Part shown: one piece after another, positions 28,081-39,862 of the stretch
Numbering within the stretch: the first letter of the stretch is position 1
Layout: each line of letters begins with the position of its first letter
DNA from: Archilochus colubris
Lineage: Eukaryota; Chordata; Aves; Apodiformes; Trochilidae
Length of the DNA: 64,000 bases
Direction: 5' to 3'
Assembly: GCA_023079485.1 (NCBI GenBank)
Contig: CM041084.1
Coordinates: 19,248,609-19,312,608, forward strand
Notes under the pieces: generated by a model
The model's input: the letters and a program-made list of their open reading frames with translations, nothing else
Database searches by the model: none
What the model was told of the DNA's origin: nothing
Program-made: the position numbers and the translations under genes

Positions 28081-28097
28081 AAAAAAAAAAAAAAAAA
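28081..28097. repeat. Poly(A) tract, 17 A
   Basis: Mononucleotide run in PLXDC2 intron 1. Confidence 0.85.
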
Positions 28098-30088
28098 GGA
28101 TTTAGGAAAACATTATACATACAACTCTGTTGATGTTAAGAACATTTAACTATTGCTCTCATAATACTGCCTTGTTAACCAAGAGGAAAGAAAAAGACAC
28201 CAAGGTTATAAACATCCAGATGTCAAAAATGACATCAGATTGTCCATCTTACTAGTTGAAGAACAAAGTCACTTCGTATATTTTCTTTGGTATTAAATAT
28301 CAAATAATATTTGCACAATTATGAACTCCTTAGGACTTCATATCATGTTCAGGAAGACACAAGACATTAATAAATTATTTACAGAAAACCAAGCTGTTAG
28401 TGCCTAATGCAGACACAGATGACTATTACAACTTAAGAGAGAAAATCAGTGCTGTGCAGTGATTATTTTCTCACTGATAAAATTTACTTTGGTCAGTCAG
28501 CACTTACAATTTCTTTTCTGGATACAATGGTTGGCAGATCAAGCAACTTTTTAATCTTAGTTTCCTACAACATAGTAATTTTCCTCTTCTAATATCACCA
28601 TCACACTTTATTTTTTCCTATAACTAACATTAATACCAACATTTGTTGCCTATAGCCCTAAGAGCAATAGCATACATTTTGCAGTAGTATATGAAAAATC
28701 TCATGTTTTTTCCCCTTTGGCCCCATGTGAGTCCCAGCAACCTGCTGAGCTACCTTGTCATTTACCAATTCCTGAACTTGGTGGTAGGCCCCTGCCTGGG
28801 AAAATCCCCGCTCTTCTTTGGCACATTATCTCACCGGACCTTTCAAAAAACTCCCCAGTCTCTCTTGTTCGGGTCAGTTGTGCTGTGACCACTAAACTCT
28901 TCACATTTGTATCAAAGCTTTCTGAAGAGGAACAATTCTGTTGTGGAGGCCAGTGGATGTGTTCCATCTGATAATAACTTGGCTAGTGTTTCAAACATAA
29001 AGGCATAGCTTTTGAAAATACCCATAACTAGAAGATGCTGCAGCAAGGTCTCCTGACACAAAAACCATGACTTTCACATTTGTTGCTTAAATATCTATCC
29101 ACAAGCATGACAAGCTTTCTCCTAGTAGCTTTCTCCTCCACAGCACAGGAATGCAGGACACAGAAGGCTTTAGTGATCAAAAAGGAACCCCATGCTGGGG
29201 GAAAACAGTGGCCCGAGAGAAAGCACTACAGGTGCCGTGTGTCACACACTAACAGGTGCCTCCGAGAACGATTGACACGAGGACCCCAGTGCTATCGCAA
29301 GCAAACTTAGTCACAACAGCCGAGACTCGCCTCCCTAACGAAGAGGTCCCACAGCGCTGTGGGGCTTCTCCCGTTATCTCCTTCTCTCAACGCCCGGTTT
29401 CCAGGGAAAGCTGAAAGCTACTGACTTCTGCGGGGGAGGAGAGTGCCCGCTAGCTCTCCCAAGCAGGATCTGCATGGAAACTTTGCCTCCCCTTCCACGG
29501 CTCGCTGCCGGGAGCACAGCGGGGCCCCGCCGAGGGCGGGCGGGAGAGGTTGCCGGGGAGCCCCGGTGCTCCGCTCCCCGATGCCTCGGGCTCCCGGCGG
29601 AGCCGGTGTCTCCGTCCCTCCCCTCCCGGCGCTTGAGCCCTTCGCCTTCGGGAGCGTCTCGTACATGGCAGGAAAGGAAGCTCCGGGGACCCCGCGAAGG
29701 GGCTGGGGAGGGGAATAGCACCGGCTCTCGGTGATTCTGGGGTAGATTTATGAAGGGAGGAAAGTCCTGAAATCTCATTAAAATAAAAAAAATGAAGTAA
29801 TGGAGAGCTCTTTCCGGAGAAGCCGGGGGAGGGAAGGGTGAGAAGCTGGGACCGCGGCCACCCCGGGCCTCCCTCGGGAGCAGGGGGATCCGACCCCTAC
29901 ACAGTGTTTCTACTCCCCAGCTGCGCGGCCCGCGGAACTGCTGGCGGAGCCCACACCGCGCCGGTGCAGTGGAGGGCGGCGCGGTCCCTGACCCCGGTCT
30001 TTCCCCCCGCCCCAACCCGGCCCCGCTGCCCCGTGCTCCGCGGCGCTGCCCGGGCCGGCTCCGCCCGGCAGGTACCGGCCTCGCTTAC

Positions 30089-30197
30089 CGCGGCTCTGCC
30101 TCTGCGTCTCCCCGCCGGCGAGCTGGCAGCGCTCGCTCAGGCACTGGAAAAGTAACAGAAATCCAGCGGCTAGTTTGCTCCTCCGCAGCCTCGCCAT
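30089..30197 (-). CDS. PLXDC2: PLXDC2 coding exon 1: start codon and signal peptide
   Basis: The exon encodes 36 codons plus one base, starting MARLRRSKLAAGF and ending TQRQSR, then a GTAAGC donor (phase 1 junction). The start ATG has G at -3 and G at +4, a strong initiation context. Residues 1-8 are basic (four Arg/Lys) and residues 9-20 are hydrophobic (LAAGFLLLFQCL), which is a signal peptide. Spacing and key residues follow mammalian PLXDC2, which begins MARFPKADLAAAG and ends its leader with a similar (A)DGK/AGG segment. PLXDC2 is a single-pass cell-surface glycoprotein with a nidogen-like region and a PSI domain, expressed in endothelium and neural tissue and reported as a PEDF receptor; none of those domains is in this window. 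An in-frame GTG 75 bases upstream is not a plausible vertebrate start. Naming rests on N-terminal similarity recalled from the family and on synteny with the MALRD1-like gene upstream. Confidence 0.8.
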
Positions 30198-30272
30198 AGC
30201 ACGAAGCCTGCCGAGACAACTCTCCGGGGTGAGGGGTGAGCGGCGCTCCTCGTCGGAGGTGGGGAAGTCCAC

Positions 30273-30293
30273 GGGCGGGGGGTGGGGGGGCGG
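30273..30293 (+). other. G-quadruplex-forming tract in PLXDC2 5' leader region
   Basis: Runs of 3, 6 and 7 G separated by single bases (GGGC, then GGGGGGT, then GGGGGGGC) can fold as a four-tract quadruplex if the longest run is split. It lies 76-96 bases upstream of the PLXDC2 ATG on the template strand, so it would form in DNA rather than in the mRNA. Confidence 0.6.
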
Positions 30294-30305
30294 TGGAGAG
30301 CAGCC

Positions 30306-30347
30306 CTAGCAGGCGCCGAGTTGCCCTGTCCTCGGATCAGCTCTCAT
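30306..30347 (-). other. Potential upstream ORF (13 codons) before PLXDC2 start
   Basis: A minus-strand ATG at 30347-30345 opens a 13-codon frame closed by TAG at 30306-30308, about 110 bases before the PLXDC2 ATG. A shorter uORF (ATG CCT CTG GAC TGA) lies further upstream near 30467. Both matter only if transcription starts upstream of them, which the CpG-island layout makes likely but does not prove. Confidence 0.45.
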
Positions 30348-33300
30348 TTAGCGGGGGGCAGGGTCGAGCGACTGGAGCTGAAGGCGTTGGACCGGGTCTG
30401 GGGAGCAGTGAAGGGGGGGCTCCGTCCCCCCAGCTTGCACGGCCGCTCCGCTTTCAGTCCAGAGGCATCGCCGCTGGGGAAAACAAGCCCAGCCTCGCCT
30501 GCGAAGTGCCAAACTCTTCCCTCCTTGCAGCTTGCTGATAGATTTTAGGAGAGCCACTGAGATCCTCCCTTCCTGACTTGCCCCCACCCAGCTCCCTTCC
30601 CCCGCAGGGTGCCTTAAGGACTGAGCCTCCTCAGTACACCGCTACCGCCAAAACCCCTCCAAGGGAAACGATGGGAGGAATCTTCCATCCGGAGCCGGCG
30701 GGCCGGCCCCGAACCCCGGGGGCGCAGGACCCAGAGGGCAGGCGGATGCACCGCGAGAGAGAACGTGCGGACGGCAGGGAGGCAGGCGGCGGCGAACAAG
30801 TTCTCCCTCTGTTTCGGGGCGGTTTCCGCGGCCGGCGGTGCGGGCAGCCGCGGGAGGCGGGCGTTTTCTCGGCCCACGGAGCGTCGCCCGCCGCCCTGCG
30901 CGCCCGCGCTGTCGCCGCCTCCCGCCGCGCAAGGACGGGCCGGGGGCTCGCCTGGGGCCGGTCCTGGTCGCCCCTCTCGCTTTGCCCCCTGCCTCCTCCA
31001 CAGGAGCGCGGTGGGGCGCAGGCGCCGGGGTTCCGCCGTCTCCCGCAGCCGCGCTCCACTCCATGGGCTGCCGCCCGGCCGCGGAGCCGAGGCCGCGGGA
31101 AGGTCCCGGGAAGCGCTACCTCCGCGGGCACCCGGCTACAGCGCTAGTCCCAGCGCGGAGCGGCTGGCTACACCGCAGCGCCAATGCTCGGCCCCTGCGC
31201 GGCACCGGCGTGGGTTGTCGGCACGGAGAGCCCCCCGGGCCTGGCCGGAGTCTCGCCGCTCCGCGGGACGTAGAGAACCCAGCCCGCGGCAGCCTGGTAA
31301 CTCAAACATTGCTTGGTAAAGATACGTCCGTTTCGCGGAGTGACTAACCAAAGCAGCCCCCAAGCCCCCCTTCTTTGCCCCCTCCCCAAATTTTCATTGT
31401 GCTTCCGGGGAAATCAGCTTCTCTACACTTTCCCTTCCCCCCTTATTTTTTTTTCCTTCGCAAACTGAAGAGTTGCTTATGTAGCCACACATTTCAAAAG
31501 TTCCAAACCTGGGGGCTCTCACCTGCAAAAAAATTTGATCCATATGCTTAATTTAACGCACAGTGAATAATTCCATCGCTTACATCAATAGGTTCACAAC
31601 GGCGCTGATACAGAACGAGCCGAGTGAGCATCAGTCAAGCCCAGACGAGCAAAAGGGACATCAGGGCCCGGGCAGCAGCTTTTTACCAGGACAACAATGT
31701 GGGGCTCTGGTAATCAGTTGAGCTCTATGTAGAGAACCATGAATGCACCAGCCTCTCCACCCTTGCTACAAAATAATTAAATTAATTAGGACGACAATTA
31801 AATTAATCAAATAAATAGGGCTACAGAATGTCAAACATGGCAGATAACTAATACTTAATCACAAAAGAATGAGTAATGAGACTGTGTTTTCCCTTAATTT
31901 GCTACTGTTTCTGAGGTTAAGAATTCATCAACTCCATTGTAATTGTCTTGCTCTTTAATCTTTGATGTGCTTATGTGTAAACCAAAGCAGAGCACTTGTG
32001 GTTTTAGAGAAGTATATTTGATGTGTAAGCAGAAATTTGCAAATTCTTTTCAACATATATTCAAATATGACACTGGAGGATCATACCAGTAAGGTTTGTA
32101 TATCTGAGCCTTTGAGTGGTCTCTTTTAATTCAACTTTTTTGCACATACCTCTTGGAAAAGATAAAGACCATCCAGTCCAAGTACTGCTAAAAAAAAACT
32201 CCTATAGAAATTCTTTCCGAAGAGAAGATGACACCGAAGTATTTATGCTAAGTAGCAGCAAGAATGAAATCCTGGCCTCACTTAAATCTGGGAATTTGGG
32301 GCTTGTTATCACCTGTAATACCAGGTGATCTGCATTATACCACAGACTTCTGGAGATTTGATTGTTACTACTAAAGCTATTGCTGTTCCTTAAAGAAAAT
32401 GGAAGAAGGATGTTTTTTCATGCTGTCTGAATATCAGCTTTTCCCTTGACACTTGGTCAGATTGCCTAGTTTTCCCTAAGATTTGCTGGAGTTGTTGAGA
32501 GGGATATAGAGCTTTTGGCCTTCATTGGAAGAGGTAGGGAGGTAATCTCAAAAGAAGACTGCCTCTCCCTCAGCTGTTTGTCAGCAGTATTGAGATGAGT
32601 ACAAGAACAATAAGATCTGGAAAACTTTCGAAGCCTGATTTCATCTGTTCTTCTACTTCGTACTCATAAATTAGCATATTATAAAGTTACAGAAAAATCT
32701 TAAAATATGAAAGAGTTGAATGATCTGAGAAGAAAATTTACATGCTAAAGTAAACACTAACAAATCCTCCAAGCCCCCTGTGTGTAGTATAGAAAAGATG
32801 AAATGAGGGCAACTTTATCTTTTTTTCCTTTGCCATCTGCTACTCGGTCTTTCACGGGTTTATAGTTTCAAATTTATATTCCTCATAGGTGGACTACAAA
32901 AACCTTATGCTGAAGAAAAAAAAAAAGATTAGCAGTAGTCAGCTGAAGCGTGCAGTTGCAGATAAAAGTACCAGCAACACACTAAGTCCCACAGTTGTAA
33001 TTTGCAATGCTCTATGCAGTTGTGTTACAGTTTAGAAGTATGCATGTTGGGAGGTTAGCATAGCACTCCTGCCTTCATTACCTCTCGTGCTCCACAGAAG
33101 AAATCAAACCCTATTCTCCAAGGAAGGCTGTGGAGATTTTCCTTCTTGTATTAAAATACATAATTGGGACATAGCTATATCTTGGTATAATTGTGTGTAA
33201 AAGCAGAGGGAAAATATTTTATTGCACTGGAGAAAAAAAAAGAGATGAAAGCTAATAATGAATCCTGTAGTGATTAATGAACACAATGTCATTGCTGCAG

Positions 33301-36300
33301 AGGCATTCATAACAGAGAAGTATGTGTGTTCATTGTTATTTATAAAGCACAACTGAAGATGAAAGAACAACTTCTTGAAGGCTTCCTGAGGTTATTAGCT
33401 GCATTTACTTGGAACACAGCGCCTGTGATAAGTTTTCATTTCTCCGACATGCTTTTATCTTCACCATCCCTGCACATTATCTCACCTCTCTTAGGGATGT
33501 ATCTTGCAATGGCATAAACAGCAGTGGCTCCATAGAAATCAATGTGTATGCTTTAATTTTCACCAGTCAAGAATATGGTCTTATATTTTTCTCTTCTTCT
33601 GTAGTTCCAGTATCCCTGATTATAACATCAATCATTCAGGACAGAAGGGTGGGAAGATTCTGCCTGTTCTTTGTACTCCACTGTCATAGTGCTTGTAAGT
33701 GCTCACTCTCATTCACACATTCATTTAAGAATATTAATTTTTTTTTTCCTTCTCTTTTCATAGCAATGCAGTCTTTTCAACCTACACATCTTCTGGGCTT
33801 ATTGTATCTGATTATGAAAAGCAGAAATTGAAACATATCTTTTCTCTGTCTTTTTTAACATGCTATTGTCTGTTTTGCTCTGATAGGTACAGGTGAGACA
33901 CCTCTCAGCTGTACTCCTGTAAGCATTCAATGCTAACCAGGAAGGATACCTGCTTTTGTATTGAAGAAGTCAGGGGAGGATATCTGCTTCATCTGGGCAA
34001 AAGGAACTGATAGGTAATTGCAGCATCTGTGAGAGTGGAGAGAATATCTCTGTATTCACTTCCAGGAACAAACCAAAGTGACTTTTCCTGTTTGCACTTG
34101 CTGCTGTCCTGAAGATGGTTGTTCCTGCACATTAATAAATAGACTACAACAAGCAATATCTTCTGTAACTGAGCAATGTCTAAAAATTACCTACCTTCCC
34201 AGCTGAAGAGAGAAGAAGATCTAGATAATTTTAAAGCCATAAATAACACTTGATCTGCCAGGATTAGTCCCCACAGGAAGAAAATTGAGTAGGTGACCAT
34301 TGCAGTGCAACTTGTCTGCAGCTTGGTATTATGAATATCACAGATTGAAGCTGTACATACACTTGAATGTTCTGGAGCTCGTTCGCCACTGAGATTCATC
34401 TCCCTCCCTTTGGATTGCTGATGGCTGATTAGGGCTCAAGAAGGTGAATAGTATTGCTACTGGGAATTTGGCTGAGGCATTAGGTTTGGTATTGTCAAAG
34501 CCAGGTGTTGAAGCTGTGAAGTCAGAATGCTGCCGAGTTGGCAGCTGCTTTTGTCTGTTAGCTCGAAGGAGGAGCACAACATTTTAGCTGAATCAGTAAA
34601 GGGCCATGCAAAACTCAGATGTGAAATGTTAAGCACAGAGATAGCTTTCTTATTAAAGAGGGAAATACAGTAACTTTCCAGATAAGCAGCACTGCACTCT
34701 TAAACAAGCCTTTGTTCCTTCCCTTTTTTCCCTGGCTGGGAAAGCCTCAACTGTCACCTCTCAGCTTGGTTTCCTGGGTCAAGCAGTGAGGTTCCCATTC
34801 TGGCTACATCACATCCAGTAAGCATCTGCCAAAATCCCCCATTCTCCTGACAGTGCTATATGCAAATTCATGAGTTTGCCTGACTGTAATTAGAGTATGC
34901 CCATACTCTGGCTGTAAGAGCTGTATGGTTAATAATACTGCAGCTTTGACAGCAGTGTGACCAACCTCCCACATGTACTGCCTTATGTCCATGCCTCATT
35001 CAAGGAAGAGGTTCTGGGGGTAAAGAGCTAGTTCAGATTCATGGTGTAGTAGATACTTTGTGATGTGCAAACTGGAGCTCAGTCTCATTATCTCGTGTAG
35101 TGATAAAGGGTTTCACTGGCCATTTGGAGACAGGGGAGGAAAGTAAAGAGAAACATTAAGGCAGTATGAAAAAAGAGTAACATTTGAGGTTAAGCAAGAA
35201 GTTGAATCCAAACCAGTTTCAATTCCTATTTGAGCTCTCTAATGATTTTAAAAGAATGGAATAGGTTTTGAAAAGGAATATCCTTTCAAAACAAGAAAGC
35301 AAAAAGTTCCAGCTAAAGTTTAATTATTTGAACTAGAGATGCTCCAAACATACTCTTTCAATGAATCTGCCTTTCCAATAACACAGCAACTCTGCAGCAA
35401 ACAATGCCTTTATCTGCTTCTTATCAGGAGCTCCAAGGACATTACTCAACTTTGAAAACCACAAGGCAGCAGAGCCCAAGATGGGAGGTCCCCATCTTTG
35501 CAACTCCAGCAAAGGCTGTGTTTGTGAACTTATTTGACCTATGTTCAGTACAGTGATAGCTGTGGGACCCAGAAATGGAAGAAGAACCAGAAGGCTCCCT
35601 GAATCCTTGTGACAGGGCCAAGTGTAACAGAGAAGTTTATATCTCAGTATAGCAGTGGTCATAAGGCTAAATTAAAGTCATAGAGGAACTGGAAGAGGCC
35701 AAAGGATGACACAGAAGAGAAAGCATACATGAAAATAAAAGTGAGAGAATAAAAAACAATTTTGTCAGTGCCATCTTTCTGTTGCTATGATGTGCTAAAT
35801 ACATGTGGATGGAAGCTTTTGTGCAATGAGTCATTTGTGCACAGCACCCAGGCTTTTAATCATGAATAGCCACAGGGAGGGTGGGATGGACTTAGGCGAG
35901 GACTGAGGGCCAGAGATAGTCATTAGGTCTCATTCAGCCAGTGCAATGAGGCTCAGCACAGAATGACATTCAGAATGGACACATTTCTTGGTGGGTATGT
36001 TGCTACCAGTTAGTCCCTAAAGAAGACAATTTAAAGAAAGCTAAAGGAAGTTTTTCAGTAGAACAAGATTTTTCAGCTAACGTTAGAGTACACTAAGTCT
36101 TAATCGTATGTCTTTTCAATGGCCATGTTTTCCAAGGAAGCACCCTTAGGATCCACAGAAGTATATCAAGCAATTCAACAGTAAAGCCTTTCTTACTCAT
36201 GATCTGGAGCTGGTAGGAAGGCCTGAGTACTCTGGCCCATACAGCTGTGAGTAGATACAATTTTTTATGATCAAAGAACAAAATCTGCTGCTGGGCACAG

Positions 36301-39300
36301 CAAGAGAAGCCAAACAAGGGCTAGGACTGGTGTTTCAAAAAGTAATTGGGTGGGGATTAGGTTTTAGGTCAGCAAGCCTGGGTTAACCTTAATGATGGAG
36401 TGATCTTAACAAGTGCTTAGATGAAACAACTGACACCAGACTAACTGTGGCACAGAACTTCTATGGAAGGTCAGTGCCTGGTATTAATGATGGTTGTGGG
36501 GGCAGGGCGGAGGAGGGGATGACTGCAACCAGTAACAGAAGTTTGGGAGTTAAGGCCTGGAAACAACTGGTGCATTTTTTGCTCAGTGGCCACAGCAGCA
36601 TAGCAATCTGCTGCACATCCATCATCTCATTGCCCACTTCCTTTTTCCCAGCTTGCTTGCAGATGAAATCACACCACACACTGCTCTAGCAGTTTGTGGC
36701 CAGGAATACCTCTTTTGCCTGGATTGCCACAGATTGATCCATTGTGCAACATGTTTAGGGTTCAGCTTATATATGTTTTTTTTTCTTCAATTTTCACATG
36801 GAAGAGATAGTGCTGTTGAACCAGTTGGAAGATATAATGCTGTTAACTACTGCCTCCTTTATAATATGAGGACTACATGGTTCAGAACTCGAGCTGCTTC
36901 TCTGCCATATGGACTGATGTCTCTAGGCACAGCTGTGCAATCTGGTAAACCGCAAAACATTGATTATGTTGCATTGGGTCACAAAACAGAAAGGAGACTT
37001 TTTCTACAGCTTAGGTTTTCCCTTCCTCACACATCTTCAACCCTTTTTCCCATATGCACAATTCTCCATCCTCCCAGTCATCTCTGGAGTTGAGCTACAT
37101 CTCTGAAATCCAAGATCCTGTGCTTAACTCCTTGTTCTCATCACCATCTCCACAGCCCAAACTTTGGTTTATGTTGACCTTTTCTCTTTGTTCAGCCTTT
37201 CTTCCTGTCTCCCCTTTATTAAACATGCGTGTCTTGCTTTTGCTCTTGACCAATGTATGTGTATTTCAGTGTGGTATTTACTTAGGTTAAACAAGCTCAA
37301 CAGTTCCATTAGACAGAATGTGCTTCTTTCTGAAAAAGAAAATGATATTGCAGCATCTGGGCTCCCAGTTTTTTCCCTTGTATCACTTGTGTAACTGTAC
37401 TCTTGCAAAGCTATTGAGAGGTATTTACTTGCTTTCAAAGAACAGTTTTGAAGAATCTTTATCGACCAAGAAAATTATCAGCACACTTTGCCAGCTAGCA
37501 CATTATATCTAAAGACTAAGTTTATGCTTAGATCCATATCCTTTTCCTCTGCACAATTTTAACAAACAGAATTTAAAGCTTCAAATTAATACAGAACACT
37601 TTGGAAGAGACTTCCTCAATTTCAAAGAGAAAAGGTTGAGTTTTTAACTGCAAGGCAGTCCTGTTGCTGGGTCTTCTCTGATCTTCAGTTACTCTGCTCA
37701 TACAATCCCTGCACGTGCTTCCCAAATGATTGCCCCATCAGGATATTACATAGGAATAATAAGTGATTACCCTTAAACATGGTTCAGAAATGTGCCAGCA
37801 GCTTGCATCCCCATCATGGGAACATCAAGTTGGGCAACAGTGACCTGGCCAGTTAAACTGGTCACAGAAGCTGCAGCCTTTACAAGCAGAGAATGGAGCC
37901 TGCCAGAATTACTTTTTTAACACTGGTTCAAACGAACTGAATTAAGTCACCTTCAGTACAGATCTGATCTAGCTATAAAGACATGAGAAATACACAGTTA
38001 TTTAGCAGCTGCATTGTCTTAGAGTTCACCTTAGCATATTTCTTCTATGTTGTTATGAAGCATCTTAAGATGCATGATAAAACACTCACTGTGTAGGAAT
38101 TTTCAGCAGATTCGCAAAATGCCACTGCAACTTATGCTGATAGCAGGCTTAAGGAGGAGATATACCTTCAAAGAAGATTAAAACCTAGCAAGCTTGCTTT
38201 CTTCCAGTTGCTGTGGCAATACTTCATTTACCAGGGAAGTCTTCAAGAAGGGAAGAACTCTCCAGGAGCAGTTGGAGGCTAAAGTAGATGAATGTCTCCT
38301 TTTATCTTGTTTTAAAGTGGTTGCTACTTGGATATGGCAGATTGAAAAGGTTTCTCTATTGGTTTCTGTCTCTCAGAAGCACAAATTATTTCTCCAAAGG
38401 TCTCTGTCTGCCAGGCAATAGGCTTGCCCCAAGCAGTAAGTTCTGATCCGACAGTTTCCACTTGCCTCTGCAGTAAGGTTGCCCTGTTTTGCCCCTGCAT
38501 GTTAGTTCAATCTACCCTTGAACACTTTAGCCCCTATATAAACATCCAGACATGATTCTTTGTGGCTTCCACATACACCATGGAACCTGGCTGTGTGCCT
38601 AATCAGAGAAATGGTAAGAATGAAGCAAGCGAAGGGTAGCATGCACTTGATGATTTTTCATGTCAGAAATCCACCCCAAGTAAGTGTTTATCATGAGACT
38701 TTGATCCTAAAGATTTAGCTCTCCCTGTGGAGCAAAAACAGATGCTTTGTAAGCTGTAGCTGTAGTCCTGACAACCCTTTCAAATGTCTAGACACTGGAA
38801 ATAGATTATTACATCCTCTTTAAAGTCAACTGCAGCAATTCAAGTCACTTAGCATGTTTACCTCAGGATGACCTTATTTATACTGCTTTGTTTCATGGTA
38901 CTGCAAGCATCTAATACCATTGAAAGATGGAGAAAGATAAGGTGGTTCCAGGTAAAAACACACTTTAATTAATCCTACAGATATTCTAGGTCACATATCA
39001 TCCTTCTGTAGACTTTAGCATGGACCTTGAGATTAAAGAGTTTGCTGCTACACATTTACAGCTAGTATTTCTCATAACAGTCTTGAGAACATTAACACTT
39101 GTAGAAGGCTATTTAATTAATGCTAAATGAAGAACACATGAAATCCCAGAGATTAGACCAGAAGTTTCCAGCACTCTTGCATTTGCTTTATGCAATACAT
39201 TGAAAAATGGGAAAAGTAAGTTATCGTAGTCATAATTGATGAAGCGCAGACTTACAAAATAATAGGTTTGGCAAAAGAGAAGGTTCTTGAGAAAGAGAAG

Positions 39301-39767
39301 GGAAAGAGATTCCCTTAAGCAGCAGCCTCAAAATAGTTACCAATTTCAAAGGTACTCAAAGACGAGCCAGCCATGAAAACAGGAGATGCTAACATGCCAG
39401 GTCTGCTTCATGTTAGCTAAGACAATGTAGGAAGGATGGAAGAAATTTACAGGTAATGTGATTCAGAACTATATTAACTGTTTTCCTCTTTTGCAATTAA
39501 GAACCTAAACCTTTTGCTTTTGATAGAATTTAGCTTCTGATTTTCTTAATTTGTTGTGGTGTTTAACATGAGCTTAAGGACTGATACATCAGAAGTTATT
39601 CTTCCTCTAGGAACCCAAACAAATTGCTATTGCTCACAAACCCTCTGGGTCCTTGACTTTGGGAATCTCAGAAGATTTACTTAGTTCCATGTCAAATTGT
39701 GTCTGGATATTCCCTCCAGGAGCCAATTTTAAAAATAAAGCTCTGGGTGAATGTAAACTATTCTTAC

Positions 39768-39862
39768 CTTGGGCAAAGGTGAGCAGCTGACATCTTGAGG
39801 AAAACCTGTATTATGGTATGTTTCTTTATTGTTGTTCCGTAGTGAATTTTCCAGGTCACAGT
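39768..39862 (-). other. Candidate internal exon of an unknown minus-strand transcript
   Basis: The segment is preceded by a strong acceptor (CTCATTTTTTTTGCAG) and followed by a strong donor (CCCAAG|GTAAGA). It is 95 nt long and open in two frames: one begins TVTWKIHYGTTIKK (phase 0 in, 2 bases left over), the other begins CDLENSLRNNNKET (2 bases in, phase 0 out). Neither resembles a family I know. It lies downstream of the MALRD1 stop and upstream of PLXDC2 on the same strand, so it could be a PLXDC2 5' leader exon, a MALRD1 read-through exon, a long non-coding RNA exon, or chance. Confidence 0.35.

Larger units (their letters stand above)
1..30088 (-). other. PLXDC2: PLXDC2 intron 1 (5' part, continues beyond window start)
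   Basis: This stretch follows the exon 1 donor (GTAAGC on the minus strand, intron beginning at 30088) and runs off the left edge. I looked for the second coding exon of the plexin-domain protein, which should carry an acidic, His/Trp-containing segment, and did not find it on the minus strand. The interval is AT-rich and holds only the repeats, low-complexity tracts and the GC-rich patch listed separately. Open frames inside it, up to 150 codons at 25025-25477, show no recognisable domain, start context or conserved composition. Between the listed elements I see no gene. Confidence 0.75.
29420..31340. promoter_or_regulatory. PLXDC2: CpG island promoter of PLXDC2
   Basis: Base composition changes abruptly from AT-rich to GC-rich with dense CpG over about 1.9 kb, then returns to AT-rich near 31340. 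The island covers coding exon 1 and extends about 1.1 kb upstream of the start codon and about 0.65 kb into intron 1. This is the usual layout of a vertebrate CpG-island promoter. No TATA box stands out and the transcription start cannot be placed exactly; dispersed initiation between about 30400 and 31300 is plausible. Long open frames in all six phases here (up to 213 codons at 29374-30015) follow from the scarcity of A/T-rich stop codons and are not genes. Confidence 0.9.

Noticed and set aside
30195..30272. N-terminal extension of PLXDC2 exon 1 by 25 codons from an upstream start
   Set aside because: The upstream codon is GTG, not ATG. The internal ATG has a strong initiation context and is followed directly by a good signal peptide.
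29374..31363. Many overlapping long open frames in all six phases, up to 213 codons
   Set aside because: They lie in the CpG island, where stop codons are rare. They overlap each other on both strands and have no domains or supporting splice structure apart from the PLXDC2 exon 1 frame.
36653..37093. 146-codon plus-strand open frame in the intergenic gap
   Set aside because: The Cys/Leu/Phe-rich composition is typical of chance frames in AT/pyrimidine-rich DNA. No domain, promoter or splice support.
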